Of a stretch of DNA of 64,000 bases, positions 35,427 to 44,924 are shown in pieces; within the stretch, counting starts at the first letter, position 1; each line of letters opens with the position of its first letter. The stretch comes from Arenibacter sp. P308M17. GTDB lineage: Bacteria > Bacteroidota > Bacteroidia > Flavobacteriales > Flavobacteriaceae. The DNA lies in NCBI RefSeq assembly GCF_003426735.1, contig NZ_QVON01000007.1, positions 62,001-126,000 of the forward strand, read 5' to 3'. A model generated the notes under the pieces. That model was not told the DNA's origin and did not search any database. It worked only from the letters and a program-made list of their open reading frames with translations. A program made the position numbers and the translations under genes.

Positions 35427-37322
35427 TCATTTAAATATAACCACTCCTAAGGGAGGAATAGTAATTTCCACAGACTTATCATACCCATGCCAAGGGGTTT
35501 TACCAATTTTCAGGGTAGTGTTTTTCATTCCCGTACCACCATATTTCGTATCATCACTATTAAAAATCTCTTTTAATTCTCCGGTCTTGGAAATTCCCAT
35601 CCTATACTTTTCCCTTGGAATCGGTGTAAAATTGCAGGCTACATAGATATTCTCCTTAGGATCAATTCCTTTTCTAATATAGGTCAGGACAGAATTTTGA
35701 TGATCCCCATAATCTATCCATTGAAAGCCTTCCTGACTAAACTGTTTCTCGTACAGGGCAGGGTACTCCCTATATAACTTGTTCAAGTCCCTGACCAAAT
35801 TTTGTATTCCACTATGGACATCATATTGCAAAAGGTGCCAATCCAAACTTTTTTGAAAATTCCATTCGGAAGATTGTCCAAATTCCCCGCCCATAAAAAT
35901 TAAATTCGTCCCCGGATGGGTATACATATATCCAAAAAGCAATCTTAGGTTGGCAAAGCGCTGCCATTCATCCCCGGGCATCCTATACAATAGGGACTGT
36001 TTGCCATAAACCACCTCGTCATGGGAAAAGGGAAGCATAAAATTCTCCGTAAAGGCATAGGTGGCGCTAAAGGTAAGATCGTTCTGATGGTGCTTCCTAT
36101 AAATGGGTTCTTTTTTAAAATATTCCAAGGTATCGTGCATCCATCCCATCATCCATTTCATCCCAAAACCAAGGCCTCCCATACTCACTGGTTTGGAAAC
36201 CATGGAAAAGGAGGTGGATTCTTCCGCAATCATTTGTATTCCTTCAAAATTGGAATAAACGGTTTCATTAAGTTCCCTTATAAATGAAATGGCCTCCAAA
36301 TTCTCGTTATTACCATACATATTGGGTTCCCACTGCCCTTCATCCCTGGAATAATCCAAATATAGCATGGATGCCACGGCATCTACACGCAGTGCATCGG
36401 CATGGAATTGATCCAACCAAAACATGGCATTGCTGATTAAAAATGCCCTAACCTCGTTTCTACCGTAATTAAATATCAAACTTTTCCAATCCGGGTGATA
36501 GCCCCTTCTACTATCCGGATGCTCGTAAAGGTGGGAGCCGTCAAAAAACCCCAAACCGTGGGCATCTTCAGGAAAATGTGAAGGCACCCAATCCAGGATA
36601 ACCCCAATTCCATTTTGGTGCAGGGCATCTACCAACAGTTTAAACCCCTCAGGTTTTCCAAACCTTGAAGTTGGGGCAAAATAACCGGTTAACTGATACC
36701 CCCATGATGGGTCATATGGATACTCCATAATCGGCATAAACTCCACATGGGTAAAATTCATCTCCTTCACATAATTTACCAAATCCTCGGCCAGTTCCGA
36801 ATAGGTCAGATAATCGTTATTGGATTTTCGTTTCCAGGACCCCAAATGCACTTCATAAACGGCAAATGGTTTGTCCAGGGCATTTTTTTCCTTTCTGGAC
36901 CTCATCCAGGATTCATCTCCCCACTGGTGTTTATCCTCCCAAACTATGGATGCCGTCATGGGTGGATGCTCACATCTCCGGGCAAAGGGATCGGCCTTTT
37001 CCGTTACCACCCCGTGATTGGTGGAGTGGATGACATATTTGTACAAAGTGCCTTTTCCCAGATCGGGCAAGAATCCCTCCCAAATACCGCTACCGTCCCA
37101 ACGAACATACAGTTGATGGTCCTTTGTATTCCAACCATTAAAATCGCCCACCACGGAAACGGAACGCGCCGAAGGTGCCCAAACGGCAAAATAAGTGCCT
37201 TTTACCCCATTGACCTCAATGATGTGGGATCCCAATTTTTCGTATAATTTGAAATGTTTGCCCGCCTTGAATAAATTGATATCAAAATCTGTAAATAAAC
37301 TATGGGATACTACTTTGGTCAT
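35427..37322 (-). CDS. glgB: 1,4-alpha-glucan branching enzyme
   Basis: A 631-residue GH13 branching enzyme that introduces alpha-1,6 branches into glycogen. After an N-terminal CBM48-type domain (YFAVWAPSARSVSVVGDFNGW) comes the catalytic barrel, with nucleophile D314 (ALRVDAVAS), acid E367 (MIAEEST) and the FSHDEVVYGK segment. Length and frame are normal. No other glg gene is in the window; the GH31 gene follows on the same strand. Confidence 0.96.
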   Translation of the reverse strand: MTKVVSHSLFTDFDINLFKAGKHFKLYEKLGSHIIEVNGVKGTYFAVWAPSARSVSVVGDFNGWNTKDHQLYVRWDGSGIWEGFLPDLGKGTLYKYVIHSTNHGVVTEKADPFARRCEHPPMTASIVWEDKHQWGDESWMRSRKEKNALDKPFAVYEVHLGSWKRKSNNDYLTYSELAEDLVNYVKEMNFTHVEFMPIMEYPYDPSWGYQLTGYFAPTSRFGKPEGFKLLVDALHQNGIGVILDWVPSHFPEDAHGLGFFDGSHLYEHPDSRRGYHPDWKSLIFNYGRNEVRAFLISNAMFWLDQFHADALRVDAVASMLYLDYSRDEGQWEPNMYGNNENLEAISFIRELNETVYSNFEGIQMIAEESTSFSMVSKPVSMGGLGFGMKWMMGWMHDTLEYFKKEPIYRKHHQNDLTFSATYAFTENFMLPFSHDEVVYGKQSLLYRMPGDEWQRFANLRLLFGYMYTHPGTNLIFMGGEFGQSSEWNFQKSLDWHLLQYDVHSGIQNLVRDLNKLYREYPALYEKQFSQEGFQWIDYGDHQNSVLTYIRKGIDPKENIYVACNFTPIPREKYRMGISKTGELKEIFNSDDTKYGGTGMKNTTLKIGKTPWHGYDKSVEITIPPLGVVIFK

Positions 37323-37401
37323 GATTACGTTATTTAGTGCAAGGTCCGGGCAACTTTGTTCCGTAATTTTGATAAAAGAACAGTAAGTCTTCTTTAAAAC
37401 C

Positions 37402-37409
37402 TAACTTTG
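37402..37409 (+). promoter_or_regulatory. Possible promoter of the collagen-like gene
   Basis: TAACTTTG, an exact TAnnTTTG box, 93 nt upstream of the ATG. A TTG at the expected upstream distance is not evident, so this is a partial match. Confidence 0.4.
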
Positions 37410-37502
37410 CAAGTATAGATATAAAAAATGGAACGCTTTTTGAAACTACAATAAAAATACAATAACATTTATAGATTTTGATTAAACACTAAAATAATTA
37501 TT

Positions 37503-38057
37503 ATGAAGAAAGTTACCTTAGTACTCGGCGCATTTATTGCTTTATTTATTATCTCCTGTGAAGGACCGGCAGGCCCTCCGGGATTTGACGGTATTGATGG
37601 ACAGGATGGAGAGGATGGGATTAACATCCTCGGGACCGTTATCGACATTGAGGGCGATTTTAACCCAAGCGACTATAGCATAAATTATGAATTCCCTCAA
37701 ACTGTTGAGGTGTTTGAAACCGATGTTGTATTGGTCTATATTCTATGGGAGCAACTTGCAAATGGCTCCGAACCCCCTATAGACGTATGGAGATTGTTGC
37801 CACAGACCGTTTTATTGGATCAGGGAACTTTACAATATAACTATGACCATACGTTTTTGGATGTAAGTATTTATTTGAACGGAGATTTTGATCTAGGTAC
37901 TCTTACCAGTGCGGACACCCAAAACCAGATATTCAGAATAGCTGTTTTACCTGCGGAAAAACTGGCAGGTTCCAAATTGGACAAATCCAATATCAATGCC
38001 GTAATGAGAACCATGGGCGTTGAGGAAAAGGATGTACAACGGTTCAAGATGAATTAA
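37503..38057 (+). CDS. Collagen-like exported lipoprotein
   Basis: A 184-residue lipoprotein: MKKVTLVLGAFIALFIISC puts the lipid-bearing Cys at 19. It is followed directly by a short Gly-X-Y run (GPAGPPGFDGIDGQDGEDG), about seven triplets. The remaining 145 residues are a beta-rich domain without a recognised motif. Surface proteins of this short collagen-like type are frequent in Flavobacteriaceae, with no known function. It stands alone, divergent from glgB, with its own terminator. Confidence 0.78.
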   Translation: MKKVTLVLGAFIALFIISCEGPAGPPGFDGIDGQDGEDGINILGTVIDIEGDFNPSDYSINYEFPQTVEVFETDVVLVYILWEQLANGSEPPIDVWRLLPQTVLLDQGTLQYNYDHTFLDVSIYLNGDFDLGTLTSADTQNQIFRIAVLPAEKLAGSKLDKSNINAVMRTMGVEEKDVQRFKMN

Positions 38058-38076
38058 CTCCAATATCAAGATGATC

Positions 38077-38114
38077 ATAGCCCTTATTTTCAATAAAATT
38101 AAGGGCTATTTTTA
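38077..38114 (+). terminator. Terminator of the collagen-like lipoprotein gene
   Basis: Stem ATAGCCCTTA/TAAGGGCTAT (38077-38086 with 38100-38109), extended by TTTT/AAAA inside and followed by TTTTTA. Confidence 0.92.
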
Positions 38115-38333
38115 TATATGAAACCTCTTCCTTAAATTGTACGTATAGGAGTACTGCAAGGAAACGGATACAATTTCGTCTAAACCATTAAAAAATGAAA
38201 GCCATATGAAATGGGCATAAACAAATTTCATCATTACATACCAACCAACATGATCAAATTTTTTATGCGAATTCCTGAATGAGCAGAAATTTTTAGTTTC
38301 TTCGTTTTCAGTAAACTATAAAATTTTAAACAG

Positions 38334-38828
38334 ATGAAAAAAATAATACTTGTACTATGTGTCCTATTTATTGGATGCAAGGGCAGCTCCCAGGAAAAGG
38401 AAACATCCAATGGGGATACCCCAAAAAAAGAACGGTTCAAAGTAAACAAAACTGAAGCAGAGTGGAAAGAACAGCTTACGGACATGCAGTTTTATGTCCT
38501 TAGAAAGGCAGGTACCGAAACCCCGGGATCCAGCGAATTGCTGAACAACAAACAAAAGGGGGTTTATACCTGTGCCGCCTGCGGAACTGAACTTTTCAAA
38601 AGCGAGCACAAATTTGATTCCGGAACGGGTTGGCCCAGTTTTGACAGGGAGATTAAGGGAAATGTAGCCTTTGATATTGACAAAACATTGGGGGTGCTAC
38701 GTACCGAAGAGCATTGTGCAACCTGTGGCGGCCATTTGGGACACGTTTTTGACGATGGTCCAAGAAAAACTACTGGCAAGAGGCATTGCATTAACGGTGC
38801 CGCCCTAAACTTTATACCCATAGACTAA
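38334..38828 (+). CDS. msrB: Peptide-methionine (R)-S-oxide reductase, lipoprotein form
   Basis: A 164-residue MsrB with an N-terminal lipoprotein signal (LFIGC, Cys 15). It repairs R-methionine sulfoxide, here outside the cytoplasm. Zinc ligands C80, C83, C128 and C131 form two CxxC pairs. The catalytic Cys is C152 in RHCINGAAL, where most MsrB have RxCxNSASL, a conservative change. It stands alone and probably has its own promoter. Confidence 0.92.
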   Translation: MKKIILVLCVLFIGCKGSSQEKETSNGDTPKKERFKVNKTEAEWKEQLTDMQFYVLRKAGTETPGSSELLNNKQKGVYTCAACGTELFKSEHKFDSGTGWPSFDREIKGNVAFDIDKTLGVLRTEEHCATCGGHLGHVFDDGPRKTTGKRHCINGAALNFIPID

Positions 38829-39114
38829 ACTATGCAATGAAATAATGTAAGGTTTTGGAACCGAACAAAATTCCGTGACAAGTTGGGAATAAGCGGTAAG
38901 CTTTAGGCCATAAGCCATAAGCCATAAGCCATAAGTCATAAGCCATAAGCAAAAAAAGAAAACTACTCATTGCCACTGCTTATTTAAACCATAGGCTATA
39001 AGCAAAAATCTGCCTACTGCCACTGCCCACTGTGGACTCCCAAATTTTATAGGGCCTTGCTTATTTATTCCAATTAATTTAAAAGGCCATCTGTGTGGAT
39101 TCAGTATGGTTTTG
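38829..39114. repeat. Tandem 7-bp repeat and low-complexity gap
   Basis: Six tandem 7-bp units GCCATAA (one with GTCATAA) at 38907-38948, followed by degenerate CTGCCACTGCCCACTG words (39010-39030) like module A of the composite repeat. No gene is visible before the lpdA promoter. Confidence 0.7.
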
Positions 39115-39122
39115 TAACTTTG
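39115..39122 (+). promoter_or_regulatory. lpdA promoter -7 box
   Basis: TAACTTTG matches TAnnTTTG exactly, 34 nt upstream of the lpdA ATG. The upstream element is weak (TGTG near 39092). The position fits a short leader. Confidence 0.55.
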
Positions 39123-39156
39123 CGACTTCATAATTTATTTACCAAAAAAAATATAA

Positions 39157-40548
39157 ATGAGCAATTTCGATATTATTGTATTAGGTAGTGGTCCTGGAGG
39201 TTATGTAGCCGCAATCAGAGCCTCTCAATTGGGATTTAAGACTGCCATTATAGAAAAAGAAAATCTAGGTGGCGTTTGTTTAAATTGGGGGTGTATCCCT
39301 ACCAAGGCACTATTGAAATCTGCCCAGGTTTTCGAATATTTGCTCCATGCGGCCGATTACGGACTCAAGGCCGAAGGGGTGGACAAAGACTTTAATGCGG
39401 TGGTAAAGAGAAGTAGGAACGTTGCGGATGGTATGAGCAAGGGTGTTCAGTTCTTGATGAAAAAAAATAAGATCGAAGTCATACAGGGTTACGGAACCCT
39501 AAAACCCGGCAAAAAGGTCAGTGTAAAGTCCGATGATGGTAAAGAAATAGAATATTCGGCCAATAACATTATTATTGCTACAGGGGCACGGAGTAGGGAA
39601 CTGCCCAGTTTACCACAGGACGGTAAAAAGATTATAGGCTACCGCGAGGCCATGTCCTTGGACAAGCAACCAAAGAAAATGCTTGTAGTGGGCAGTGGGG
39701 CCATAGGCATAGAATTCGCCTATTTCTATAATGCCATGGGTACTGAAGTAACCGTAGTGGAGTTCTTGCCAAATGTGGTACCGGTGGAGGACGAAGAAGT
39801 TTCCAAACAATTGGAACGCAGCCTTAAAAAGACCGGAATAAAGATTATGACCTCCTCCGAGGTAACCAAGGTAGACACCTCCGGTCCTGGAGTGAAAGCC
39901 ACGGTAAAAACCAGTAAAGGGGAAGAAATCCTCGAGGCCGATATCGTATTGTCCGCCGTAGGCATCAAGACGAATATTGAAAATATTGGCCTGGAAAATG
40001 TAGGTATTGCAACGGATAGGGATAAAATTTTGGTGAACGATTATTACCAGACCAATATTCCGGGGTATTTCGCCATTGGTGATGTAACCCCCGGTCAGGC
40101 CTTGGCCCATGTGGCCTCGGCCGAAGGAATACTTTGTGTTGAGAAAATTGCCGATATGCATGTGGAGCCTCTGGACTACGGCAATATCCCTGGCTGTACC
40201 TACTGCTCTCCTGAAATAGCATCGGTGGGACTGACCGAAAAGCAGGCCATTGAAAAGGGATACGAAATAAAAGTGGGCAAATTCCCGTTTTCGGCCAGTG
40301 GAAAAGCCAGTGCCTCCGGCAACAAGGACGGATTTGTAAAGGTAATTTTCGATGCCAAATATGGCGAATGGTTAGGTTGCCACATGATCGGTGCAGGAGT
40401 TACGGATATGATAGCTGAAGCTGTGGTGGCCCGTAAATTGGAAACTACCGGACATGAGATCCTAAAAGCCGTACACCCCCACCCTACCATGAGCGAAGCG
40501 GTAATGGAAGCCGTGGCCCATGCGTACGGGGAAGTAATACATATATAA
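39157..40548 (+). CDS. lpdA: Dihydrolipoyl dehydrogenase
   Basis: A 463-residue FAD-dependent E3 component of 2-oxoacid dehydrogenase complexes. The FAD motif GSGPGGYVA is at 10-18. The redox pair is C41/C46 in GGVCLNWGCIPT. The second Rossmann segment is VVGSGAIGIEFA. The C-terminal active-site HPHPTMSEAVMEA holds the catalytic His-Glu pair. Length is normal. No E1 or E2 gene is adjacent. Confidence 0.96.
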   Translation: MSNFDIIVLGSGPGGYVAAIRASQLGFKTAIIEKENLGGVCLNWGCIPTKALLKSAQVFEYLLHAADYGLKAEGVDKDFNAVVKRSRNVADGMSKGVQFLMKKNKIEVIQGYGTLKPGKKVSVKSDDGKEIEYSANNIIIATGARSRELPSLPQDGKKIIGYREAMSLDKQPKKMLVVGSGAIGIEFAYFYNAMGTEVTVVEFLPNVVPVEDEEVSKQLERSLKKTGIKIMTSSEVTKVDTSGPGVKATVKTSKGEEILEADIVLSAVGIKTNIENIGLENVGIATDRDKILVNDYYQTNIPGYFAIGDVTPGQALAHVASAEGILCVEKIADMHVEPLDYGNIPGCTYCSPEIASVGLTEKQAIEKGYEIKVGKFPFSASGKASASGNKDGFVKVIFDAKYGEWLGCHMIGAGVTDMIAEAVVARKLETTGHEILKAVHPHPTMSEAVMEAVAHAYGEVIHI

Positions 40549-40579
40549 ATTTTGGATTAAAGGCCTAGTCCTTTAATGA

Positions 40580-40617
40580 TTTAGACCCGTTGGGCCATTT
40601 ACCCTAACGGGTCTAAA
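40580..40617. terminator. Strong hairpin downstream of lpdA
   Basis: Stem TTTAGACCCGTT/AACGGGTCTAAA (40580-40591 with 40606-40617), extended inside by GGG/CCC. There is no T-run after the stem (AACAAATAG), so it may act as a weak terminator or mRNA stabiliser. Confidence 0.65.
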
Positions 40618-40651
40618 CAAATAGTTGAATACAAACCTCACCGAAAAAGAT

Positions 40652-40936
40652 ATGTTGAAAATTTTTAGTCTGACCGCAATCCTCGAAGGTATTTCCTATC
40701 TATTGCTTTTCGGCATTGGGATGCCCTTAAAATATATGGCCCAAATACCGGAACCCAATATCTATATTGGCTATGCCCATGGATTTTTGTTCATGGCCTA
40801 TGTAGTACTGGCCATCTTGGTCTGTGTAGAAAAAAAGTGGGACCTAAAGATGTTTGCCATTTTATTTATCGCTTCCCTTGTCCCTTTCGGTACTTTTTAT
40901 GTGGACAGGAAGTATTTAAAGCCGCAGATGGCGTAG
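40652..40936 (+). CDS. DUF3817 membrane protein
   Basis: A 94-residue integral membrane protein with three hydrophobic segments and the family hallmarks LEGISYLLLF and the MPLKYMAQIPEP segment. Function unknown. I prefer the ATG at 40652 (MLKIFSLTA), the family start; a TTG nine codons upstream is possible. It follows lpdA across the hairpin at 40580. Confidence 0.82.
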   Translation: MLKIFSLTAILEGISYLLLFGIGMPLKYMAQIPEPNIYIGYAHGFLFMAYVVLAILVCVEKKWDLKMFAILFIASLVPFGTFYVDRKYLKPQMA

Positions 40937-41064
40937 AAAGTCGGCAGTAGATACGAGTAAACAGTTTTCAGTAGGCAAAACATATTTTGGCAGAAGCAAC
41001 TGATACGGTGTAATTAATGGTACTCAACTTCGGTGGCTATTATTTTTTTATCCAATCCACTGCC

Positions 41065-41490
41065 TTAGCCTGCATTTAAAAAGCTTTGTACGGCCAAGTC
41101 ATAGCTTTTTAGCCCAAAGCCCAAAATAACACCTTTGGCCGTAGGGGAAATATAGGAGGTATGCCTAAACTCCTCCCGCCCAAAAGTATTGCTAATATGT
41201 ACTTCCACCACCGGGGTAGTTATTCCCTTTATGGCATCGCCAATACCAATGGAGGTGTGGGTATAGGCCCCTGCATTCAAAATAATTCCATGATATCCTT
41301 CAAAACCGCAATCGTGCAATTTATTTATGATTTCGCCTTCGATATTGGACTGGTAATATTCCAATTGCACCTCCTTAAACTTGAATTGCAGGGTAGCAAA
41401 ATACTCTTCAAAGGTTGTTTTTCCATAAACCTCCGGTTCGCGCTTCCCCAAAAGGTTCAGGTTTGGTCCGTTAATAATGATAATCTTCAT
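41065..41490 (-). CDS. aroQ: Type II 3-dehydroquinate dehydratase
   Basis: A 141-residue dehydroquinase of the shikimate pathway. The NGPNLNLLGKREPEVYG segment holds the catalytic Arg and Tyr. NAGAYTHTSIGIGDAI and VEVHISN (catalytic His) are intact. It is divergent from xerD, a pair often kept in Flavobacteriaceae. It is unlinked to the ebo genes despite the similar chemistry of EboD. Confidence 0.96.
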   Translation of the reverse strand: MKIIIINGPNLNLLGKREPEVYGKTTFEEYFATLQFKFKEVQLEYYQSNIEGEIINKLHDCGFEGYHGIILNAGAYTHTSIGIGDAIKGITTPVVEVHISNTFGREEFRHTSYISPTAKGVILGFGLKSYDLAVQSFLNAG

Positions 41491-41610
41491 GGCATAAAAG
41501 TAAGAAATTGTAATTCATAAAAAAAGAAGGCCATGAAGTATTCATTTATTGTAACAAGAATTGATCTACACATCCTGTTTTAACCTATAAATGTGCACTA
41601 TATTTAACTT

Positions 41611-42522
41611 ATGAAATGGAACCAAGCCCTTCAGGATTTTCAACATTATTTAAATTTGGAACGAGGTCTGTCCAAGAACTCCATTAGCAACTACCTTTTG
41701 GATGTTGAGAAATTAATGTTCTTCCTCGAAGCCCATCAAATTGTGGAAACCCCAATAAATATTGATAAAAATACGATTCAACAATTTATTTACGAACTGG
41801 CAAAAAAGGTAAACCCCAGGTCCCAGGCGAGGGTAATATCGGGGTTAAAAAGCTTTTTCAATTACTTGGTCTTTGAGGACTATCGTGCGGACAATCCCAT
41901 GGAGCTTATAGAATCCCCAAAAATAGGCCGTAAACTCCCCGATACCCTTTCCGAAGAGGAAATCAACCAACTCATTGGCGCCATAGACCTTTCCAAACCG
42001 GAAGGGGAACGCAATCGTGCCATTTTGGAAACACTTTATGGATGTGGACTAAGGGTTTCCGAGTTGTTGGACCTAAAACTATCCGACCTTTATTTTGAGG
42101 AGGACTTTATAAAGGTTACCGGAAAAGGAGACAAACAGCGATTTGTTCCCATAAGCGAAATCAACAAAAAATACATCACTATTTATAGAAGGGAAATACG
42201 TGTCCACATAACCATAAAAAAAGGGGCCGAAGATGTCTTATTTTTAAACCGCCGGGGAAATAAATTGACCCGCGCCATGATATTTACCATTATTAAACAA
42301 TTGGCACTGCAAATAGGGCTCCATAAAAGTATAAGTCCCCACACCTTTCGGCATTCCTTTGCCACCCACTTATTGCAGAATGGGGCAGATCTACGGGCCA
42401 TTCAACAAATGCTCGGCCATGAGAGCATTACCACTACGGAAGTGTATATGCATGTAGATCGCACACATTTAGCCGAAGTAATGAACAAGTACCATCCCAG
42501 AAAAAGGAATACTTCCAAATAA
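41611..42522 (+). CDS. xerD: Tyrosine recombinase XerD-type
   Basis: A 303-residue tyrosine recombinase that resolves chromosome dimers at dif. Catalytic residues: R148 (GLRVSELL), K172 (GKGDKQR), H244 and R247 (PHTFRHSF), H270 (LGHES) and nucleophile Y279 (TTEVYMHV). The N-terminal SAM-like DNA-binding domain is complete. The location next to aroQ and the normal length support a housekeeping Xer role rather than a mobile-element integrase. No dif site was recognised. Confidence 0.92.
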   Translation: MKWNQALQDFQHYLNLERGLSKNSISNYLLDVEKLMFFLEAHQIVETPINIDKNTIQQFIYELAKKVNPRSQARVISGLKSFFNYLVFEDYRADNPMELIESPKIGRKLPDTLSEEEINQLIGAIDLSKPEGERNRAILETLYGCGLRVSELLDLKLSDLYFEEDFIKVTGKGDKQRFVPISEINKKYITIYRREIRVHITIKKGAEDVLFLNRRGNKLTRAMIFTIIKQLALQIGLHKSISPHTFRHSFATHLLQNGADLRAIQQMLGHESITTTEVYMHVDRTHLAEVMNKYHPRKRNTSK

Positions 42523-42648
42523 ATCACTGTATAATGAAATTACATACCTGGATGATAAATTGGCATTAAGCAGTGGGCAGGTTCATTGTTTATTGTCCAT
42601 TTCTCATTACTTAAAACAAAAATATTTGGAGCGGCTATAGGAAATTCC

Positions 42649-43941
42649 CTAATCCTTAAAAGCACTATAATTTCTATTGAAGGGCCTAATGATCAATCGG
42701 GCCTCCCTATCGAACCGTACGTAGTTATAAACCCAGTTGACAAAGACCACCATTCTGTTCCTAAACCCAATTAAAAAGAAAAGATGCACAAACATCCAAA
42801 CGAACCAGGCAAAAACACCTTGGAACCTCATATTCCTCATATCCACTACCGCTTTGTTCCTTCCAATGGTAGCCATACTCCCCTTATCCCTGTATATAAA
42901 GGGTACAAGCGGTTTATTTTCCAATAATCGAACCAGGTTTTCCCCAAGATTCCTTCCCTGCTGCATAGCTGGCTGAGCCATCATGGGATGCCCTTTGGGA
43001 GTGGTCTCGGTCTGCATACAGGCTACATCCCCCACAGCAAAAATATTGTCATGGCCCTTAACCCTATTAAATTCATCTACTGGAATTCTACTGCCTCCCA
43101 CCAAAAGATCCTTGGCATTCAATCCTTTGATCTCCACTCCTTTTACCCCGGCAGCCCAAACCAAGGTGGCGGTTTCAAAATCTACATCGTTATCCGTGGT
43201 TGCCGTTTTGCCATCATAACCCAGTACCCTGGTGTTTTTCCAAATTTGCACCCCAAGTCCCTCTAAAAAATCTTCGGCCTTTTGAGAAGCCTGTTCACTC
43301 ATTTCCTTAAGAATCCGATCTCCGGATTGGATGAGGTGGATCTGCGCCCTTCTGGTATCCAAATCGGGATAGTCCTTGGGCAAAATCCCTTTTTTTATCT
43401 CTGCCAAGGCCCCTGCCAATTCTACCCCGGTAGGTCCGGCACCCACGATGACAAAATTCATAAGGGCATCCCTCTCATGATACTGATCGGTAAGTAGTGC
43501 CTGTTCAAAATTTTCAAGTATTAAACTTCTGAGATTTAAAGATTGGGGTATGGTTTTCATGGCCATACTATTTATTTCAATCTCCCTATTCCCGTAATAA
43601 TTTGTTTCGGAACCGGTAGCGATTACCAAATAATCATACTCCAATGCCCCAATATTGGTCACTATAGTACGCTCTTCAGTTCTTATTTCCTCCACATGGG
43701 CCAGCCTAAAGAAAAAGTTGGTATAGCCCTTTAGTACCTTTCGTATGGGATAGGCAATGGAATCCGGTTCCAACCCTCCGGTAGATACTTGATACAGCAA
43801 TGGTTGAAAAGTATGATAATTATGCTTATCCAGAAGTACCACCTGCACCTCTTTATTTTTCAATCCCTTGGCAATGGAAATACCTGCAAAACCACCACCT
43901 ATAATAACAATTCTTGGAAAACTAGTCTTAGGAATATTCAT
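42649..43941 (-). CDS. Type II NADH dehydrogenase-like flavoprotein
   Basis: A 430-residue NAD(P)/FAD-dependent oxidoreductase. The FAD motif GGGFAGISIAKGL starts at residue 15 and the NAD motif VGAGPTGVELAGAL follows near 165. The C-terminal segment VWMFVHLFFLIGF is hydrophobic, as in membrane-bound NDH-2 enzymes that pass electrons from NADH to quinone without proton pumping. It stands alone next to a repeat zone. Confidence 0.9.
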   Translation of the reverse strand: MNIPKTSFPRIVIIGGGFAGISIAKGLKNKEVQVVLLDKHNYHTFQPLLYQVSTGGLEPDSIAYPIRKVLKGYTNFFFRLAHVEEIRTEERTIVTNIGALEYDYLVIATGSETNYYGNREIEINSMAMKTIPQSLNLRSLILENFEQALLTDQYHERDALMNFVIVGAGPTGVELAGALAEIKKGILPKDYPDLDTRRAQIHLIQSGDRILKEMSEQASQKAEDFLEGLGVQIWKNTRVLGYDGKTATTDNDVDFETATLVWAAGVKGVEIKGLNAKDLLVGGSRIPVDEFNRVKGHDNIFAVGDVACMQTETTPKGHPMMAQPAMQQGRNLGENLVRLLENKPLVPFIYRDKGSMATIGRNKAVVDMRNMRFQGVFAWFVWMFVHLFFLIGFRNRMVVFVNWVYNYVRFDREARLIIRPFNRNYSAFKD

Positions 43942-44097
43942 ATATGTAAATATGGGTAAATTTAAACATTCACAGACGAATCAAGAAGAAGAAAATTCAT
44001 TTTAAGTTTAATCGGATTACCCCGGACCCCTGCCTACTGCAACTGCATACTGCCCACTTCTATAAAAAGGTCTCGACTCCGTTATCAATCTCAACCC

Positions 44098-44268
44098 TTA
44101 CACACCTCTAGCCTCCCGCAAAAAAGCGTGACTGGTACTCTCAAGTAGGGAATACACTTTGAAAGTCAAACTTTGAACCTTGAACCTGAAACTTTGAACC
44201 AGTACTCCCTGCCAACCCCCAGCTACTGAAGACTGTTCAATCTCTATACTCAATACTATGTACCCAAA
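44098..44268 (-). repeat. Composite dispersed repeat, copy 3 (inverted)
   Basis: On the minus strand modules C (44264-44231), A (44230-44207), D (44200-44160) and B (44149-44098) occur in the same order as in copies 1 and 2. It lies between divergent genes (NDH-2 and the second ECF sigma), in a 484-bp gap that otherwise holds degenerate CTGCCTACTGCAACTG words at 44030-44050. Confidence 0.7.
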
Positions 44269-44425
44269 ACTAAGCCGTCTTAACTTTCAACATGGAACCT
44301 GCCAATAGCTTATAGCAAAATTATTATTGGAAGCCAAAACAGGACACCTGGGAAGTAATTTCTATTTTCGTTGTAACAAAAATTAAAATTCTACTACTAA
44401 TAATCAACTAACTACTTAGGACCGA

Positions 44426-44920
44426 GTGACCAAAGATTTGGAACATCAATTCGTTACGGAATTAGAGTACAATCAGAATATTGTACATAAGGTCTGTACG
44501 TTGTACACCAATGACAGGGACTCCCATAATGATTTATTTCAAGAAATAACGATTCAATTATGGAAGGCCTATCCCAAGTTTAGGGGAGAATCCAAATTTA
44601 GTACCTGGATGTATCGGGTGGCCCTGAATACGGCCATAACATTATATAGAAAATCAAAAAAAAGTATCCCGACCCAAGATTATGAGTCGGTCATGTTTAA
44701 AATAACAGCGGACGAGTACGACCCTACCGAGGAACAACAACTTAAACTGATGTACAATGCGGTACGGCAATTGGGGGATGTAGACAAAGCCCTGGTCTTT
44801 CTTTACCTGGAAGACAAGGACTATAGGGAAATAGCGGAAACTTTGGGTATTACCGAAGTAAATGCACGGGTGAAGATGAACCGAATAAAAAACAAGTTAA
44901 AAACCATATTAAATCCCTAG
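44426..44920 (+). CDS. RNA polymerase ECF-type sigma factor
   Basis: A 164-residue sigma factor. Region 2 runs from residue about 10 (YNQNIVHKVCTLY) to SKFSTWMYRVALNTAITLYR; region 4 is REIAETLGITEVNARVKMNRIKNKLK. The best start is GTG at 44426. The next gene begins 4 bp after the stop and encodes a four-TM protein, a likely anti-sigma or membrane partner. No consensus promoter is evident. Confidence 0.9.
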   Translation: MTKDLEHQFVTELEYNQNIVHKVCTLYTNDRDSHNDLFQEITIQLWKAYPKFRGESKFSTWMYRVALNTAITLYRKSKKSIPTQDYESVMFKITADEYDPTEEQQLKLMYNAVRQLGDVDKALVFLYLEDKDYREIAETLGITEVNARVKMNRIKNKLKTILNP

Positions 44921-44924
44921 GAAT

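Noticed and set aside
38907..38948. Tandem 7-bp units considered a CRISPR array
   Set aside because: Units are contiguous and have no spacers; it is a simple tandem repeat.
41611..42522. Tyrosine recombinase considered as the integrase of a mobile island
   Set aside because: Length, catalytic residues and the aroQ neighbour fit the housekeeping XerD; no attachment sites or cargo genes are nearby.
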